Source: Emiliania huxleyi CCMP1516 | Taxonomy: Eukaryota; Haptophyta; Isochrysidales; Noelaerhabdaceae | Length of the DNA stretch: 64,000 nt | Assembly: GCF_000372725.1 (NCBI RefSeq) | Contig: NW_005200170.1 | Span: 821,341-885,340 of the forward strand | Direction of reading: 5' to 3' | Shown here: in pieces, positions 11,601 to 23,370 of the stretch | How positions within the stretch are numbered: position 1 is the first letter of the stretch | How the letters are laid out: each line of letters opens with the position of its first letter | Program-made: the position numbers and the translations under genes | The notes under the pieces: model-generated | What the model was told of the DNA's origin: nothing | What the model saw: only the letters and a program-made list of their open reading frames with translations | Database searches by the model: none

Positions 11601-13615
11601 TGGCGGGCGGCCGTCTCTGTCGCGGCCTCGAGTGAGCCTCGTCTCGCTCTTCGTCTACTCGAGCCTCGCCTCGTGTGCCGCCTCGTGGGGCGGCGTGGCG
11701 TGGCGGGCGGCTGTCTCTGCCTCCGCCTCGAGTGAGCCTCGTCTCGCTCTTCGTCTACTCGAGCCTCGTCTCGTGTGCCGCCTCTTGGGCGGCGTGGCGG
11801 GCGGCTGTCTCTGCCGCCGCCTCGTGTGAGCCTCGTCTCGCTCTTCGTCTACTCGAGCCTCGTCTCGTGTGCCGCCTCTTGGGCGGCGTGGCGTGGCGGG
11901 CGGCCGTCTCTGCCGCCGCCTCGACTGAGCCTCGTCTCGCTCTTCGTCTACTCGAGCCTCGTCTCGTGTGCCGCCTCGTGGGCGGCGTGGCGGGCGGCTG
12001 TCTCTGCCGCCGCCTCGTGTGAGCCTCGTCTCGCTCTTCGTCTACTCGAGCCTCGTCTCGTGTGCCGCCTCGTGGGCGGCGTGGCGGGCGGCCGTCTCTG
12101 CCGCCGCCTCGTGTGAGCCTCGTCTCGCTCTTCGTCTACTCGAGCCTCGTCTCGTGTGCCGCCTCGTGGGCGGCGTGGCGGGCGGCCGTCTCTGCCGCCG
12201 CCTCGAGTGAGCCTCGTCTCGCTCTTCGTCTACTCGAGCCTCGCCTCGTGTGCCGCCTCTTGGGCGGCGTGGCGGGCGGCTGTCTCTGCCGCCGCCTCGT
12301 GTGAGCCTCGTCTCGCTCTTCGTCTACTCGAGCCTCGTCTCGTGTGCCGCCTCTTGGGCGGCGTGGCGTGGCGGGCGGCTGTCTCTGCCGCCGCCTCGAG
12401 TGAGCCTCGTCTCGCTCTTCGTCTACTCGAGCATCGCCTCGTGTGCCGCCTCTTGGGCGGCGTGGCGTGGCGGGCGGCTGTCTCTGCCGCCGCCTCGAGT
12501 GAGCCTCGTCTCGCTCTTCGTCTACTCGAGCCTCGTCTCGTGTGCCGCCTCGTGGGGCGGCGTGGCGTGGCGGGCGGCTGTCTCTGCCACCGCCTCGAGT
12601 GAGCCTCGCCTCGCTCTTCGTCTACTCGAGCCTCGTCTCGTGTGCCGCCTCGTGGGCGGCGTGGCGGGCGGCTGTCTCTGCCGCCGCCTCGTGTGAGCCT
12701 CGTCTCGCTCTTCGTCTACTCGAGCCTCGTCTCGTGTGCCGCCTCTTGGGCGGCGTGGCGTGGCGGGCGGCTGTCTCTGCCGCCGCCTCGAGTGAGCCTC
12801 GTCTCGCTCTTCGTCTACTCGAGCCTCGTCTCGTGTGCCGCCTCGTGGGCGGCGTGGCGGGCGGCTGTCTCTGCCGCCGCCTCGTGTGAGCCTCGTCTCG
12901 CTCTTCGTCTACTCGAGCCTCGTCTCGTGTGCCGCCTCGTGGGCGGCGTGGCGGGCGGCCGTCTCTGCCGCCGCCTCGTGTGAGCCTCGTCTCGCTCTTC
13001 GTCTACTCGAGCCTCGTCTCGTGTGCCGCCTCGTGGGCGGCGTGGCGGGCGGCCGTCTCTGCCGCCGCCTCGTGTGAGCCTCGTCTCGCTCTTCGTCTAC
13101 TCGAGCCTCGTCTCGTGTGCCGCCTCGTGGGCGGCGTGGCGGGCGGCCGTCTCTGCCGCCGCCTCGTGTGAGCCTTGTCTCGCTCTTCGTCTACTCGAGC
13201 CTCGTCTCGTGTGCCGCCTCTTGGGCGGCGTGGCGTGGCGGGCGGCTGTCTCTGCCGCCGCCTCGTGTGAGCCTCGTCTCGCTCTTCGTCTACTCGAGCC
13301 TCGTCTCGTGTGCCGCCTCGTGGGCGGCGTGGCGGGCGGCCGTCTCTGCCGCCGCCTCGTGCGAGCCTCGTCTCGTTCTTCATCTACTCGAGCCTCGTAT
13401 CGTGTGCCGTCTCGCGGGCGGCGTGGCGGGCGGCTCTCTGCCGCCGCCTCGTGTGAGCCTCGTCTCGCTCTTCGTCTACTCGAGCCTCGTCTCGTGTGCC
13501 GCCTCGTGGGCGGCGTGGCGGGCGGCCGTCTCTGCCGCCGCCTCGTGTGAGCCTCGTCTCGCTCTTCGTCTACTCGAGCCTCGTCTCGTGTGCCGTCTCG
13601 CGGGCGGCGTGGCGT
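8660..13615 (+). repeat. Satellite array, ~94/99-bp monomers, roughly 50 copies
   Basis: Each monomer runs GAGCCTCGTCTCGCTCTTCG ... CTGTCTCTGCCGCCGCCTCG and usually contains a CTCGAG site. Two main length classes are visible, 94 bp and 99 bp, differing by an extra GTGGC in the GGCGTGGCGTGGCGGGCGG segment; a 100-bp class has an extra G. Because 99 is a multiple of three, long ORFs appear on both strands (EPRLALRLLEPRLVCRL type), but the 94-bp class shifts frame repeatedly. I regard the array as non-coding. Higher-order duplication is visible: distinctive variants at 8740-8860 recur at 10640-10790, and those near 10290-10590 recur near 11140-11610. Confidence 0.95.
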
Positions 13616-13724
13616 GAATGTAGGCTTCACGCTGGGGTCGCTCTTCGTCACGAGCGCATCTGCCCCTCTTCTGGCTTCATTGGGATGCGAGGTCCGTCTG
13701 CACCCGCTCCCTCCACTCTGCGTT

Positions 13725-13854
13725 GGGATGTCAGGTACTGCGTAGCTCTTCCGTTGTGGAGGCACGCGACTCCAGACTGACCCTTTACGCGCCAATGTAT
13801 CACACCTCACGGTGCAGATGCTTGGGTCATGTGGAGAAGCCGAGATAAACTAGT
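13725..13854 (+). repeat. Right shared module, copy 1 (130 bp)
   Basis: Starts GGGATGTCAGGTACTGCG and ends GATAAACTAGT. Direct repeat of 14535-14664. Confidence 0.9.
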
Positions 13855-14664
13855 CCGCCGATAACGATTGGGGTGGGGGCCCCAACTCGTGGTAGGCCAC
13901 TAGTTTATCGTAGGATACTCACGGATACCTCTCCTGAGTCCCTCTCGTGTGCCCTCGCGCACATCGCATGCGGTCTTCACTCAGCCTCCGCTGCTGTGAA
14001 CACCAAACTTGCACTTCAGCTGGTGCGCGCTTTCGCCGCCTACTTTCGCGAGCGCGCTTGGCCCTCGCTCCTCATGCGCGGCGCTCTCGCTGCGCTCTCT
14101 CCCTGCTCATGGGACCTGATGCCGCGCCACCTCTGTGGCCGCTCCATCCTCTCTGACGGCGCCAGCCCTCCGGCTGCGCCATCTCTCTTTGGTTCCCACC
14201 CACCCTCTCCTTGGTGGCATGCTGAGCTCTCACGCTAGCTTGGGATCCACCGTGGCTCTCACGGAGATGTCAGCTCGAGCCTCTGCTCGCGTAATGGGTC
14301 CTGTCGTCGGCCCATCTTACTTCTCCCCCCCCTCTTTTCGCGGGGGAGACTCCCGCGTCGTCTACGCGGCGGTAGGTGCTCTACGTGTGGTGAGCTCCAC
14401 CTCTCTTCTTGGTCTGAGGTGCGATCCGCTTACGGCGCCGCGGCCGGCTGCAGGACGTTGAGGTTTCCTCCGGACCTGCAGTTCGTCCAAGCTGTTTGAG
14501 TCCCAACCCTCCGCCTTTAGTGGCAAGACCCCAGGGGATGTCAGGTACTGCGTAGCTCTTCCGTTGTGGAGGCACGCGACTCCAGACTGACCCTTTACGC
14601 GCCAATGTATCACACCTCACGGTGCAGATGCTTGGGTCATGTGGAGAAGCCGAGATAAACTAGT
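13855..14664. mobile_element. Repeat unit 2: same ends, different 340-bp interior
   Basis: An 810-bp unit with left module 13855-14194, a unique interior 14195-14534 and right module 14535-14664. The interior is unrelated to the satellite of unit 1. The unit ends 26 bp before the ATG of the Kelch gene. Two units with the same ends and different interiors in tandem suggest an element family with swapped internal sequence. Confidence 0.7.
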
Positions 14665-14690
14665 GCGCACTTGTATCCCTCTCGCGCCGG

Positions 14691-15773
14691 ATGGCCTCCC
14701 ACCGCATCGGCGCGCGCGTCGCGGGCCTCTCGCCAGCGCAGCTGTGCGCCATCATCGAGGGGCAGGCGGGCGCGAGCGACGCCGCGCTGCGCGTGGCGGA
14801 GGAGCACGCCGCACGGCTCGTGGAGCAGCCCGAGTGGGTCCTCTCCGAGGTCCTCCTCTCGCCGGACCTCGCCCCGCACATCCTCGCCCAGCTGCCGACC
14901 AAGGAGCACGCCGCCAAGGGGACGTGCCGCGCGTGGCGCCGCGGCTGGAAGGAGACGCTGAAGAAGCGCGAGAGGCCGCGCCTGGTCGTGATCGGCGGCG
15001 AAGACAGCGATGGCGAGCGTCTCAACTCGCTGGAGCGGTACGACCCGTCCACGAATGCGTGGGAGGAGGAGGCTGTCGCGCCGATGCCGTCGGCACGAAA
15101 TTTTGTCGGCACGGCGGTGCTCGATGGCAAGCTCTACGCGGTGGGCGGCGAGAGTGAGGCTGACGGCGCAACTTCCAACCTGGTGGAGCGGTACGATTTG
15201 GCTACGAACGCGTGGGAGGAGGCGGCGCCGATGGTGACACCACGCGAGACCCACGCCGCGGTGCTGGACGGCAATCTGTACGCTGTGGGCGGCCTCGGCG
15301 ACGGCGCCCTCAGCTCGGTGGAGCGGTACGACCCGGCAGCGAACGCGTGGGAGGCGGTGGCGCCGATGGCGGAGGTGCGGTTTTATCACGCCGTAGCGGT
15401 GCTCGACGGCAAGCTGTACGCTGTGGGCGGGTACAGCGACGACGACGGCATCCTCAGCTCGGTCGAGCGGTACGATCCGGCGACGAACGCGTGGGAGGCG
15501 GTGGCGCCGATGGCAGAGGCGCGGACTCTTGCCGCCGTGGCGGTGCTCGACGGCAAGCTGTACGCTGCGGGCGGCTTGAACGACGAGGACGGCCGCCTCA
15601 GCTCGGTGGAGCGGTACGACCCTGCGATGAATGTGTGGGAGGCGGTGGCGCCGATGGCGGCGGCTCGGAGCAGGCTCGCCGTGGCGGTGCTGGACGGCAA
15701 GCTGTACGCTGTGGGCGGGCAGAACGATGAGGAGGACGTGGATGGCTGCCTGGTGGAGCGCTACGACCCGGCG
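14691..15773 (+). CDS. Kelch-repeat protein with F-box-like N-terminus, truncated by assembly gap
   Basis: Begins MASHRIGARVAGLSP at the first ATG after the repeat unit. Residues about 55-95 (LAPHILAQLPTKEHAAKGTCRAW) resemble an F-box-like helix. From about residue 97 there are Kelch repeats of the LSSVERYDPATNAWEAVAPM and LYAVGG type; six are visible before the gap, enough for most of a beta-propeller. Kelch/F-box proteins usually act as substrate receptors of SCF ubiquitin ligases, which is an inference here. The reading frame runs into 100 Ns, so the last blade and C-terminus are missing. Repeat-to-repeat DNA similarity is very high, which may explain why the assembly broke here. Confidence 0.88.
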
Positions 15774-15873
15774 NNNNNNNNNNNNNNNNNNNNNNNNNNN
15801 NNNNNNNNNNNNNNNNNNNNNNNNNNNNNNNNNNNNNNNNNNNNNNNNNNNNNNNNNNNNNNNNNNNNNNNNN
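15774..15873. other. Assembly gap (100 N)
   Basis: Exactly 100 Ns, the usual placeholder for a gap of unknown length. It hides the end of the Kelch gene and the start of the next gene. The sequence just after it (15874-15990) is rich in G and C homopolymers and may also be unreliable. Confidence 0.98.
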
Positions 15874-16050
15874 GGCTTGCCCCCCGGGAAAAATTTTCAC
15901 GGGGGGGGGACTCCCCTTGCAGCAGCCACGGCCACCGCCATTCCACCATGGAAAAGTCCACCCCCCCCCGGGACCCCCCCCCCCCCCCCCACCCTCCCAC
16001 CCCGGCAGCCGCGCTCACCGCGCTCACCGCCCGCCCTCACCCCTCCACAG

Positions 16051-17729
16051 GATTCGAGCTCCAGCCGCAGCCGGGCGCGCGCGCGCGCAAAGCGGAGGCG
16101 CCGGAAGCGCGCGCGGAGCTCGAGCGACTCGGACTCGGACTCGAGCCCGCCGCGCTCGGCGCGGCGCAAGAAGAAGGCGGCGTCGCCGTCCGCCGACTCT
16201 GACGCCAAGCCGCGGCCCAAGGGCGACTCGCGCGCGTCGCGCGGCGGCTCAAAGTTCTCCTCGGCCACAGCGGCGGCGCCGGACGGGCACGACGGGCGGG
16301 CGGGCGCGGCGTGGCGGCCGCCCCCGGACGGCGGCCGGCCGTCGTGCGGCGAGGACCTGCGTCCGCTCCAGCACCACCGCTCGCGCGAGATGCTGCGCCG
16401 AGAGACGCCGCCGATGTACGCGCCGCCCGGCTATGCGCCGGCGCGCGGCGCGCCCGGCGTCTGGCCAGCGGGTGGCGGCGAGGGCTTCCACGGCGACGGC
16501 TTCCACGGGGACGGCTTCCACGGCCGCCTGCCGCCCAACGGCGCCGACCCCTACTGCGATGCGTGGAGGCACGAGCAGCCGCAGCCGCACGGCGCGGGCG
16601 CCGCGCTTCCTCCGCGCGCAGCCGCCAGCGCCGCTGCTCCGCCAGGGTACTTTCCCGACGGGTACCCCGCCGACGTGTACCCCGCGCACCCCGCGCGGGC
16701 GGCGCAGCCCGGCGCCGACGGCTTCCGCGAGCAGCATGCCGGTGGCGGCATGTGGCCCGACGCGGCACGCCAGCAGTACGCACACCTGCAACCCGTCGCG
16801 CGCTTTGGCGGCGAGGGTCCGCCTCGGGACGCGTCGTACTCGGAGCTGCCGCCTTACGGCGAGGCTCCGCCGTATGGGGAGGCGCGGTGCGCCAACGGCA
16901 TGCCATGCGCCAACGGCATGTCATGCGCCAACGGCATGCCATGCGCCAACGGCATGTGCCCTCCGATGGTGGCGCACGCCGACATGGGGGCCTACGCCCC
17001 GGCTTGCGGCGGCGGCGGCTGCAGCGACGGCATGTCGCTTGCGGAGGTGACGGACCGCCACAGGGCGATGGTTGCCATGTCGGGCGGAGGGCCGGCGGCG
17101 GACGCGGGTGGTTACGGCCGCGGCGAGCCGCCGAGCCGTGGAGCGCCAGCCGCGCCTGCGAGCGGAGGCAGCAGCGCGTCGGAGGACGCGCTGTGGACGC
17201 GGTTCCGCCAGGCGATCGTGGAGTTTGCAAAGCCTCTGCTGAGAGGTGCGTCAGACACTTCGACGACCCCATCCCATCACCGCACGCGTCTTGCCCCTCT
17301 CAACCCTCCCCTGCCCCTTCCCTCAGGCCCGTACGAGCGCAACGAGATCTCTAAGGACGGCTTCCGGTCGGTCCTCAAAAAAACGGCGGAGAAGGCGCCC
17401 CGCCCTCCGCCCCCGCCCCCCCCCTCTGAGACTCGCTGTTTGAGAGGCCGCGAGCGCGTGAGACCGGCGCGCTTTAAGACTCGGGGTGCGGGAGGTGGGC
17501 GGGAGGGAGCGAGCGAGAGGCCGGGCAGGGCGAAACTGCGACCGAGGGGGAGCGGAAAGCTGACAAGCAAGCCGGCCGTCTACTTGCCTCCGTGCCGTAG
17601 GTGGTCAAGTCGTTCCAGCGCGAGGGGCTGCCCCCGCCTGCCAACCCCGACATTGCGGCCAACCAGCGCGCCAAGATTACAAAGCTGGTCGAGGAGTACC
17701 TCAAGTTGGCCAAGCGCGAGGAGGGGTAG
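16051..17729 (+). CDS. SR-rich nuclear protein with SCAF/PHRF1-like C-terminal domain (5' incomplete)
   Basis: Exons 16051-17245, 17327-17394 and 17601-17729 join in phase. The first visible exon follows an acceptor (CTCCACAG) and opens with an Arg/Ser/Lys-rich tract (SSSSRSRARARAKRRRRKR, DSDSDSS), then a long Gly/Pro/Ala/Tyr-rich region with CANGMP repeats. The last ~75 residues (FRQAIVEFAKPLLR, ISKDGFRSVLKKTAEK, AKITKLVEEYLKL) match the helical C-terminus of animal SCAF1/SFR19 and PHRF1, where the pattern is IKPFY, ITKDEYKxILRKAVEK and KVxNLVKAYV. Those proteins link RNA polymerase II CTD and splicing, so a similar role is inferred. Intron 1 is GT-AG, intron 2 GC-AG. The N-terminus, possibly with a RING or PHD domain, would lie in or before the gap. 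Confidence 0.72.
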
Positions 17730-18076
17730 CGAGCTTCGCTGCTTGCCCCCCTCCCGGCGGCGCCGCCGCCGCCACCGCCGCGTGGGGGCTGAAGCATGCG
17801 CAGCTTGTGGGACGCGGGGATGGGTGGGTGTGCATCTCGCGCCCTCGCACCCGAGTTGTGGTGCCTTGCGTGAAGACTCCGCGCACACACGCACCCGCGA
17901 GATGAGCCCTGGCTCCTCTGCCACCCACCTCACCACACGCGAGAATTGGGACCTCACATGCCTGGTGACCGACTGCGCGGCTGTGGGCCCGCTTCTGTCT
18001 TCTTTCTCCGTGGCGTGTGGGTGTGGCTTGCTCCTTTGTCACAGAAACATGCAAAAGAAAGAAAAAACTAGCCGCC

Positions 18077-18127
18077 TCTCAAGCAGACGCTGGGGGGACA
18101 CTCACGCCCGAGGCGGTACGCACGACC
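18077..18127 (+). repeat. Dispersed ~50-bp repeat, copy A
   Basis: CTCAAGCAGACGCTGGGGGG ... GGTACGCACGACCC recurs at 30341-30391 with one base of length difference. It lies just upstream of the chosen start of the AP2/PHD gene and would be translated if an upstream ATG (18017) were used, which argues against that start. Confidence 0.8.
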
Positions 18128-18148
18128 CTTACAACCCTGACACAGTTG

Positions 18149-21100
18149 ATGGCTCAGACTCTTGAGGCTTCCGCGCCGCCAGCGGTGGCGGTGGCAGAGG
18201 GCTTGCGCCTGCACCTCTCCAGCAGCGGCAGCACCGGCTACTTAGGCGTGTACGAGCTCGCCCCTGGCCGCTTCCTGGCGAAGCGCACGGTGGACAGAAG
18301 GCAGGTCTCCCTCGGCTACTACGCCACGGCGGTGGAGGCGGCGGTGGCGTACGCGCGGGCGGTCGGCGAGTACCAGCCTCCACCTCTGCCTCCTCCGCCG
18401 GTGGCGACGGAGGCGGAGGGCTTGCGGCTGCACCTCTCCAGCAACAGCAGCTCCGGATACAAGGGCGTCTACTTTTTGCACGGCCGCTTCTATGCTCAGC
18501 GGAGGCCGGACCGATGTCTCGGCTCCTTCGGCTCGGCGGTGGAGGCGGCGGTGGCGTACGCGAGGGCGGTCGACGAGGCGGAGGCGGCGGCGACAGCGGA
18601 AGCGGAGGCGACAGCAGGGGCGGCGGTGGCCAACGGGCGGGCTGGAGAGGAGGCGGCGACGACAGACCGAGACGAGCACCCCACCTACCAGCTCCGCCGC
18701 GCAGCCACGACGGCTCCCGCGACGAGTACGTCCCTGGCAGCCGCCACCGCCTCCACCTCTACCGCCACGTATGCGCGAGGAGACTGCGTCTCGTCGGCAC
18801 CGCGGCCCGGGTATGGGAGGAAGAAGGCGTGGTTCCCCGCACGCATCGCTGCAGTCAACGCAGACGGCACGTACGATTTGGTCTACGAGGATGGCGACGA
18901 GGAGGAGGGCGTTGCGGCCGAGCACATCCGGCCCGAGCAGGCGGCGCCGCCCGAGGCCGCGGAGCAGGCAGAGGGCAGGAGCCCAAAAGCGCGCAAACTG
19001 GCGCGGCCGGCCGTGCCACCGCCGACGCCGCCCCCACCGCCGCCGCCGCCGCCGCCGCAGCCGCCGCCCAAGGGCCTGCCAGAGCCGCCACCGCCGGGGT
19101 CCGCGCCCGCAGCAGCAACCCTGCCGCCGGGCTGGAGCGTCGAGCAGCGCACGACCTCGTCGGAGCGCACGTACTCCATCTACCACAGCCCAGCGGGGCT
19201 GCGCTCCGCCTCGCTGGCCGACGCGTGGCGCAAGCACGACGCGGAGGCCGAGGCGGAGGCGCTGACGCTAAACTGGCTGGATCGGCTGCCGCCCCGCCGG
19301 CTCAAGCCGATCTGCGAGGAGAAGGGGCTGCCGGTGTCCGGCAACTCGGAGGCGCTGGCGAGGCGGCTGCGCGAGAGCGGCGGTCTGAGCGTGTCGCAGC
19401 TCAAGGCGCTGTGCGAGGCGGAGGGCCTCGTCAAGCAGGGCACCAAGGCGGAGCTCGCCCGGCGTTTGCTCGACAAGCAGTGTGCGGGCGCGGCGGAGCC
19501 GGCGGCGGGCAAGACCGCGACGCGCGGCAAGGGCACAAAGCGGCCGGCAGAGGCAGAGGGGCTGCGGCTGCACCTCACCAGCGAGAGCAGCGAGGGGGGG
19601 GAGGCGGCGCCGCCGGTGGCCGAAGAGGCAGAGGGGCTGGGTCTACACCTCTCCAGTAGCAACAGAACCGGCTACAGAGGCGTGTGGGAGCATCACTCTG
19701 GCCGCTTCGTGGCGCGGCACGTGGTGGACGGGAGGTACTGCAGCCTCGGCAGCTTCGACACGGCGGTGGAGGCGGCGGCGGCGTACGCGCGGGCGGTCGG
19801 CGAATATCAGCTTCCGACAGTGGCGGCGGAGGCGGAGGGCTTGCGGCTGCATCTCTCTAGCAGCGGCGTTACCGGCTACAAGGGGGTAACCAAGAGCACC
19901 GCGCAGGCTGGCCGCTTCGAGGCATCGCACTGGGTGGACGGGAGGCGGGTCTACGTCGGCTCCTTCGACACGGCGGTGGAGGCGGCGGTGGCGTACGCGC
20001 GGGCGGTCGCGGAGGCGCCGGAGCATGCAGCTGCGGAAGAGGGGGGGGAGGCAGAGGGGGAGGAGGAGGAGGAGGAGGAGGGGGAGGAGGGGGCAGAGCC
20101 GGCGTCGGTGGTCGAGGAGGCAGAGGGGCTGGGTCTGCGCCTCTCGAGCAACAGCAACGCCGGCTACAGGGGAGTGTACGCAAAGGCGGACGGCCGCTTC
20201 CGGGCGCAGCACATGGTGGGTGGAAGGCTGATCAGCCTCGGCTGCTTCGACACGGCGGTGGAGGCGGCGGCGGCGTACGCGCGGGCGGTCGGCGAGCCTC
20301 CCCCTCCTCCGACGGTGGCGGCGGCGGCGGAGGGCTTGCGCTTGCACCTCTCGAGCAGCAACGCTACAGAAGAGGCAGAGGAGGAGGAGGAGGGGGAGGA
20401 GGAGGAGGAGGAGGGGGAGGAGGGGGCAGAGCCGGCGTCGGTGGTCGAGGAGGCAGAGGGGCTGCGTTTGCACCTCTCCAACAGCAACAGCACCGGATAC
20501 AGAGGCGTGCAGATGCAGAGGGGCCGTTTCAACGCGCGGCACATGCTGGACGGAACGTGTCTATACTTGGGCAGCTTCGGCACGGCGGTGGAGGCGGCGG
20601 TGGCGTACGCGCGGGCGGTCGGGCAGGGAGGAGCGGAGGAGGGCGAGGGTGAGGGCGAGGGAAAGGAGGGGGAGGAGGAGGAGGAGATGAAGGAGGCCGA
20701 GGAGGGGGAGGGCCTCTCTTGGCTCGAGCCCCTCGGGACGCGACCCCTCAAGGCGATGTGCAAGGCTCGCTGGGCCGCTTCCTGCTACGGCTTCGGCCGA
20801 GGTACCCTTCCCTTGAACCTCCTCGGCCCTTCCCGCAGGCGATGGGCCTCTCCTACTACGGCTTCGCCGATGACGCGACCGCGATCGCCGACCTGCTCCG
20901 CGGCCGGGGCGGCCCCACCCACCCGGCGCTGCGGGAGGCTTGCCGGGCGGCGGGCTTGCGCGTGAGCGGCACGGTTGCGGAGCTGGAGGCGAGGCTGGAG
21001 GAGTCCGTCGGTCTGGGCGGCGGCGAGGGGGAGGCGGAGAAGGGGGGGGGTGGCGTGGAGTGTGGCGCTGGCGGCGACGGCGGCGATGGAGGCGGCGATG

Positions 21101-23331
21101 GAGGCGGCCCTGGGGTAGGGCCGGGCGGGCGACGCCACTGCCTTGTGTGCCGCCGAGTCGGGCGGCGCCACTGCTCCATTCATAGGGAGGCACCCGACCC
21201 GCTGGCTCGGCCGGCTGCAGCTGCAGCGGTGACACCAGGATTGCGCCAAGAACGACAACAGGGATTGCGCGGGAGGCCAATGTCGGTAGCAGGAACATCG
21301 CTGTTGTGGGTTAACCAGCACACGGCGCAAGAGGCGGCGCCGCTCGAGCTGGCGTGCACTGGGTGCAAGGCTGCGCACCGGACGATTCACACTTGCCGGG
21401 TACGTTTGGAGAGATCCCCAGCGATGTACCGCCTCAACACCCTTTGACATCGATTGATTGCCACAGGTGGTGATGGGCCACACTGGCCCGAACTGGATCG
21501 AGGGCGCCATGGAGGAGGGCGAGGGCGAGGGCGAGGGCGAGAACGAGTCGACCGACGCGCCCGCGCCGAAGCGACGCTCTAGCCACGCCGCCGCCGTCGC
21601 ACTCTCGGCAGCCTCTTCTACCACCCCTCCCGCCGCCTCCTCCTCTTCCTCCTCCGCCGCTACCGCCGCCGCCGCACCCACCGCACCCACAGAAGAGGAG
21701 GAAGAGGAGGGCGAGGAGGAGGGGGCTGGGGAGGAGGCGGCGGCGCCGGCGGCAGGACCGGAGCCCGCGCTAAACCCCGACGAGATTGTGACGGCGATCG
21801 TCTGCGACGGCTGCGACGGCGACTTCGAGCTGCCGCCGGGCGTGCCTGTTCCAGACGGCGAGTGGTATTGCGCGGCGTGCTGTGTTGGCGAGCGGGAAGG
21901 GGCACCGAAACCGGTGCAGGCGGTGGCGGAGGGGCTTCAACTGCACTTGTCTAGCAGCAGCCGGACGGGCTACACGGGCGTGTCGCTCCATCGCGCCTCT
22001 CGCCGCTTCCATGCGTTTCGCAGAGAGGGTTGCAAGAGCGTCTACATCGGCACCTACTGCACGGCAGTGGAGGCGGCGGTGGCCTACGCGAGGGCGGCCG
22101 AGCAGGCGGGGGCAGGATTCGCCGAGCCGGCGGAGCTGCCGTCGTCGTCTGTGGATTCGCCGAGGGCGGCCGAGCAGGTGCGGGCAGGATTCGCCGAGGC
22201 ACCGTCAGTGGCTGCGTCAGTGGCACAAGAGGCAGAGGGGCTGCGCCTGCACCTCTCGAGCACCAACAGCACCGGCTACACGGGCGTGTCCTGGACCGGC
22301 TCCCGCTTTGCGGTTGAGATCAAGTTGAATGGGAGGCGGGTCCACTTGGGCACTTTCGACACGGCGGTCGAGGCGGCGGTGGCGTACGCGCGGGCGGGCG
22401 GGGAGGCTCCGGCGGTGGTGGCAGATGCGGGAGGGGTGCGGTTGCACCTGTCTAGCCGCAATCCCACCGGCTACCGCGGTGTGACCAAGGGTTGCGGCCG
22501 CTTCCGGGTTGAGATCAAGTTGAATGGGAGGCGGGTCCACTTGGGCACTTTCGACACGGCGGTCGAGGCGGCGGTGGCGTACGCGCGGGCGGGCGGGGAG
22601 GGGCTGACGCCGGCCTCACGCGGCAAGGGGACCAAGCGCCCTCGCGAGCTCGGCTGCTTTTGCGGCACCGACCGCCACCTGCCGACCAACAACCTGCCGT
22701 TTGAGGGCGTGTGGATCAGCTGCGACGCGTGCGGCCGCTGGTGCCACGGCGAGTGCGCCGGTGTGGACAAGCAGCAGGCCGAGGAGGCGGAGGAGTACAC
22801 TGAGGCAGGTAGCATGCCCCCTCCGGAGTACACCTGCCCGCTCTGCGCTGCCACCGACCAGAGCGCGGGCGCGTCCTCCGATGGCGGCTCGCCGCTCATC
22901 GTTGCTGCCGTCGTGAGCGACGGCGACGGCTCCGACGACGACGACTCTGCAGACGGCGCAGAGTGGGTCGACGCGGAGGTGGTCGAGATGGCGTTCGACG
23001 GGACGAACGCCGTCGGACCTGGCCGCAGCTCGGGCGAGCCGAGCGGCGGGTCCGACTTTTTGATCGCGCCGGGCCGCGCCCGGCCGCCACCGCCGCCCGC
23101 CGGGTGGGTGTGGCCGCGCGAGGGGGGTGTGATCGAGGTGGAGGTGGAGGAGGAGGAGGGGCAGCCCGCCGCGTGGCTCCGCGCGACCGTGACGGCCGTG
23201 CTGGAGGACGGTTGGTTTCAGGCGCTGGTCCGCACGCCGTCCGACGAGGCCGGATGGCACGACTGGTTCTCGTGGCGCGAGGAGGGCACCGACTGGCGGC
23301 GCGTGCCGCCCCGCCAGGAGGCAGCGGCGGA

Positions 23332-23370
<39 letters not shown>

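Larger units (their letters stand above)
7994..13854. mobile_element. Repeat unit 1: shared 340-bp left end, satellite interior, shared 130-bp right end
   Basis: The first 340 bp (7994-8333) and last 130 bp (13725-13854) recur, apparently identical, as the ends of the adjacent unit 2 (13855-14664). The right end finishes GATAAACTAGT, and its reverse complement ACTAGTTTATC lies 44 bp inside the left end (8038-8048). The interior holds unique sequence (8334-8660) followed by a ~5 kb satellite. No transposase, integrase or reverse transcriptase is encoded. This is consistent with a non-autonomous transposon or a tandem duplication; the class is unresolved. Confidence 0.65.

Noticed and set aside
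8660-13615. CRISPR-like array
   Set aside because: The 'spacers' are themselves repeats, the unit is ~94-99 bp, and the genome is eukaryotic.
8786-13617. Long ORFs on both strands across the satellite (EPRLALRLLEPRLVCRL and RRRARRGS types)
   Set aside because: They arise because the 99-bp monomer is a multiple of three and lacks stops. The 94-bp monomers shift frame, overlapping ORFs exist in all frames, and the peptide has no known fold.
18017-18148. Upstream ATG (MGVACSFVTETC) as start of the AP2/PHD protein
   Set aside because: The extra 44 codons read through a dispersed repeat found elsewhere in non-coding DNA.
20765-20805. Alternative GT donor near 20801 in the AP2 gene
   Set aside because: It leaves the wrong phase for the 20839 exon; the GC donor at 20765 keeps frame and restores a SAP-like sequence.
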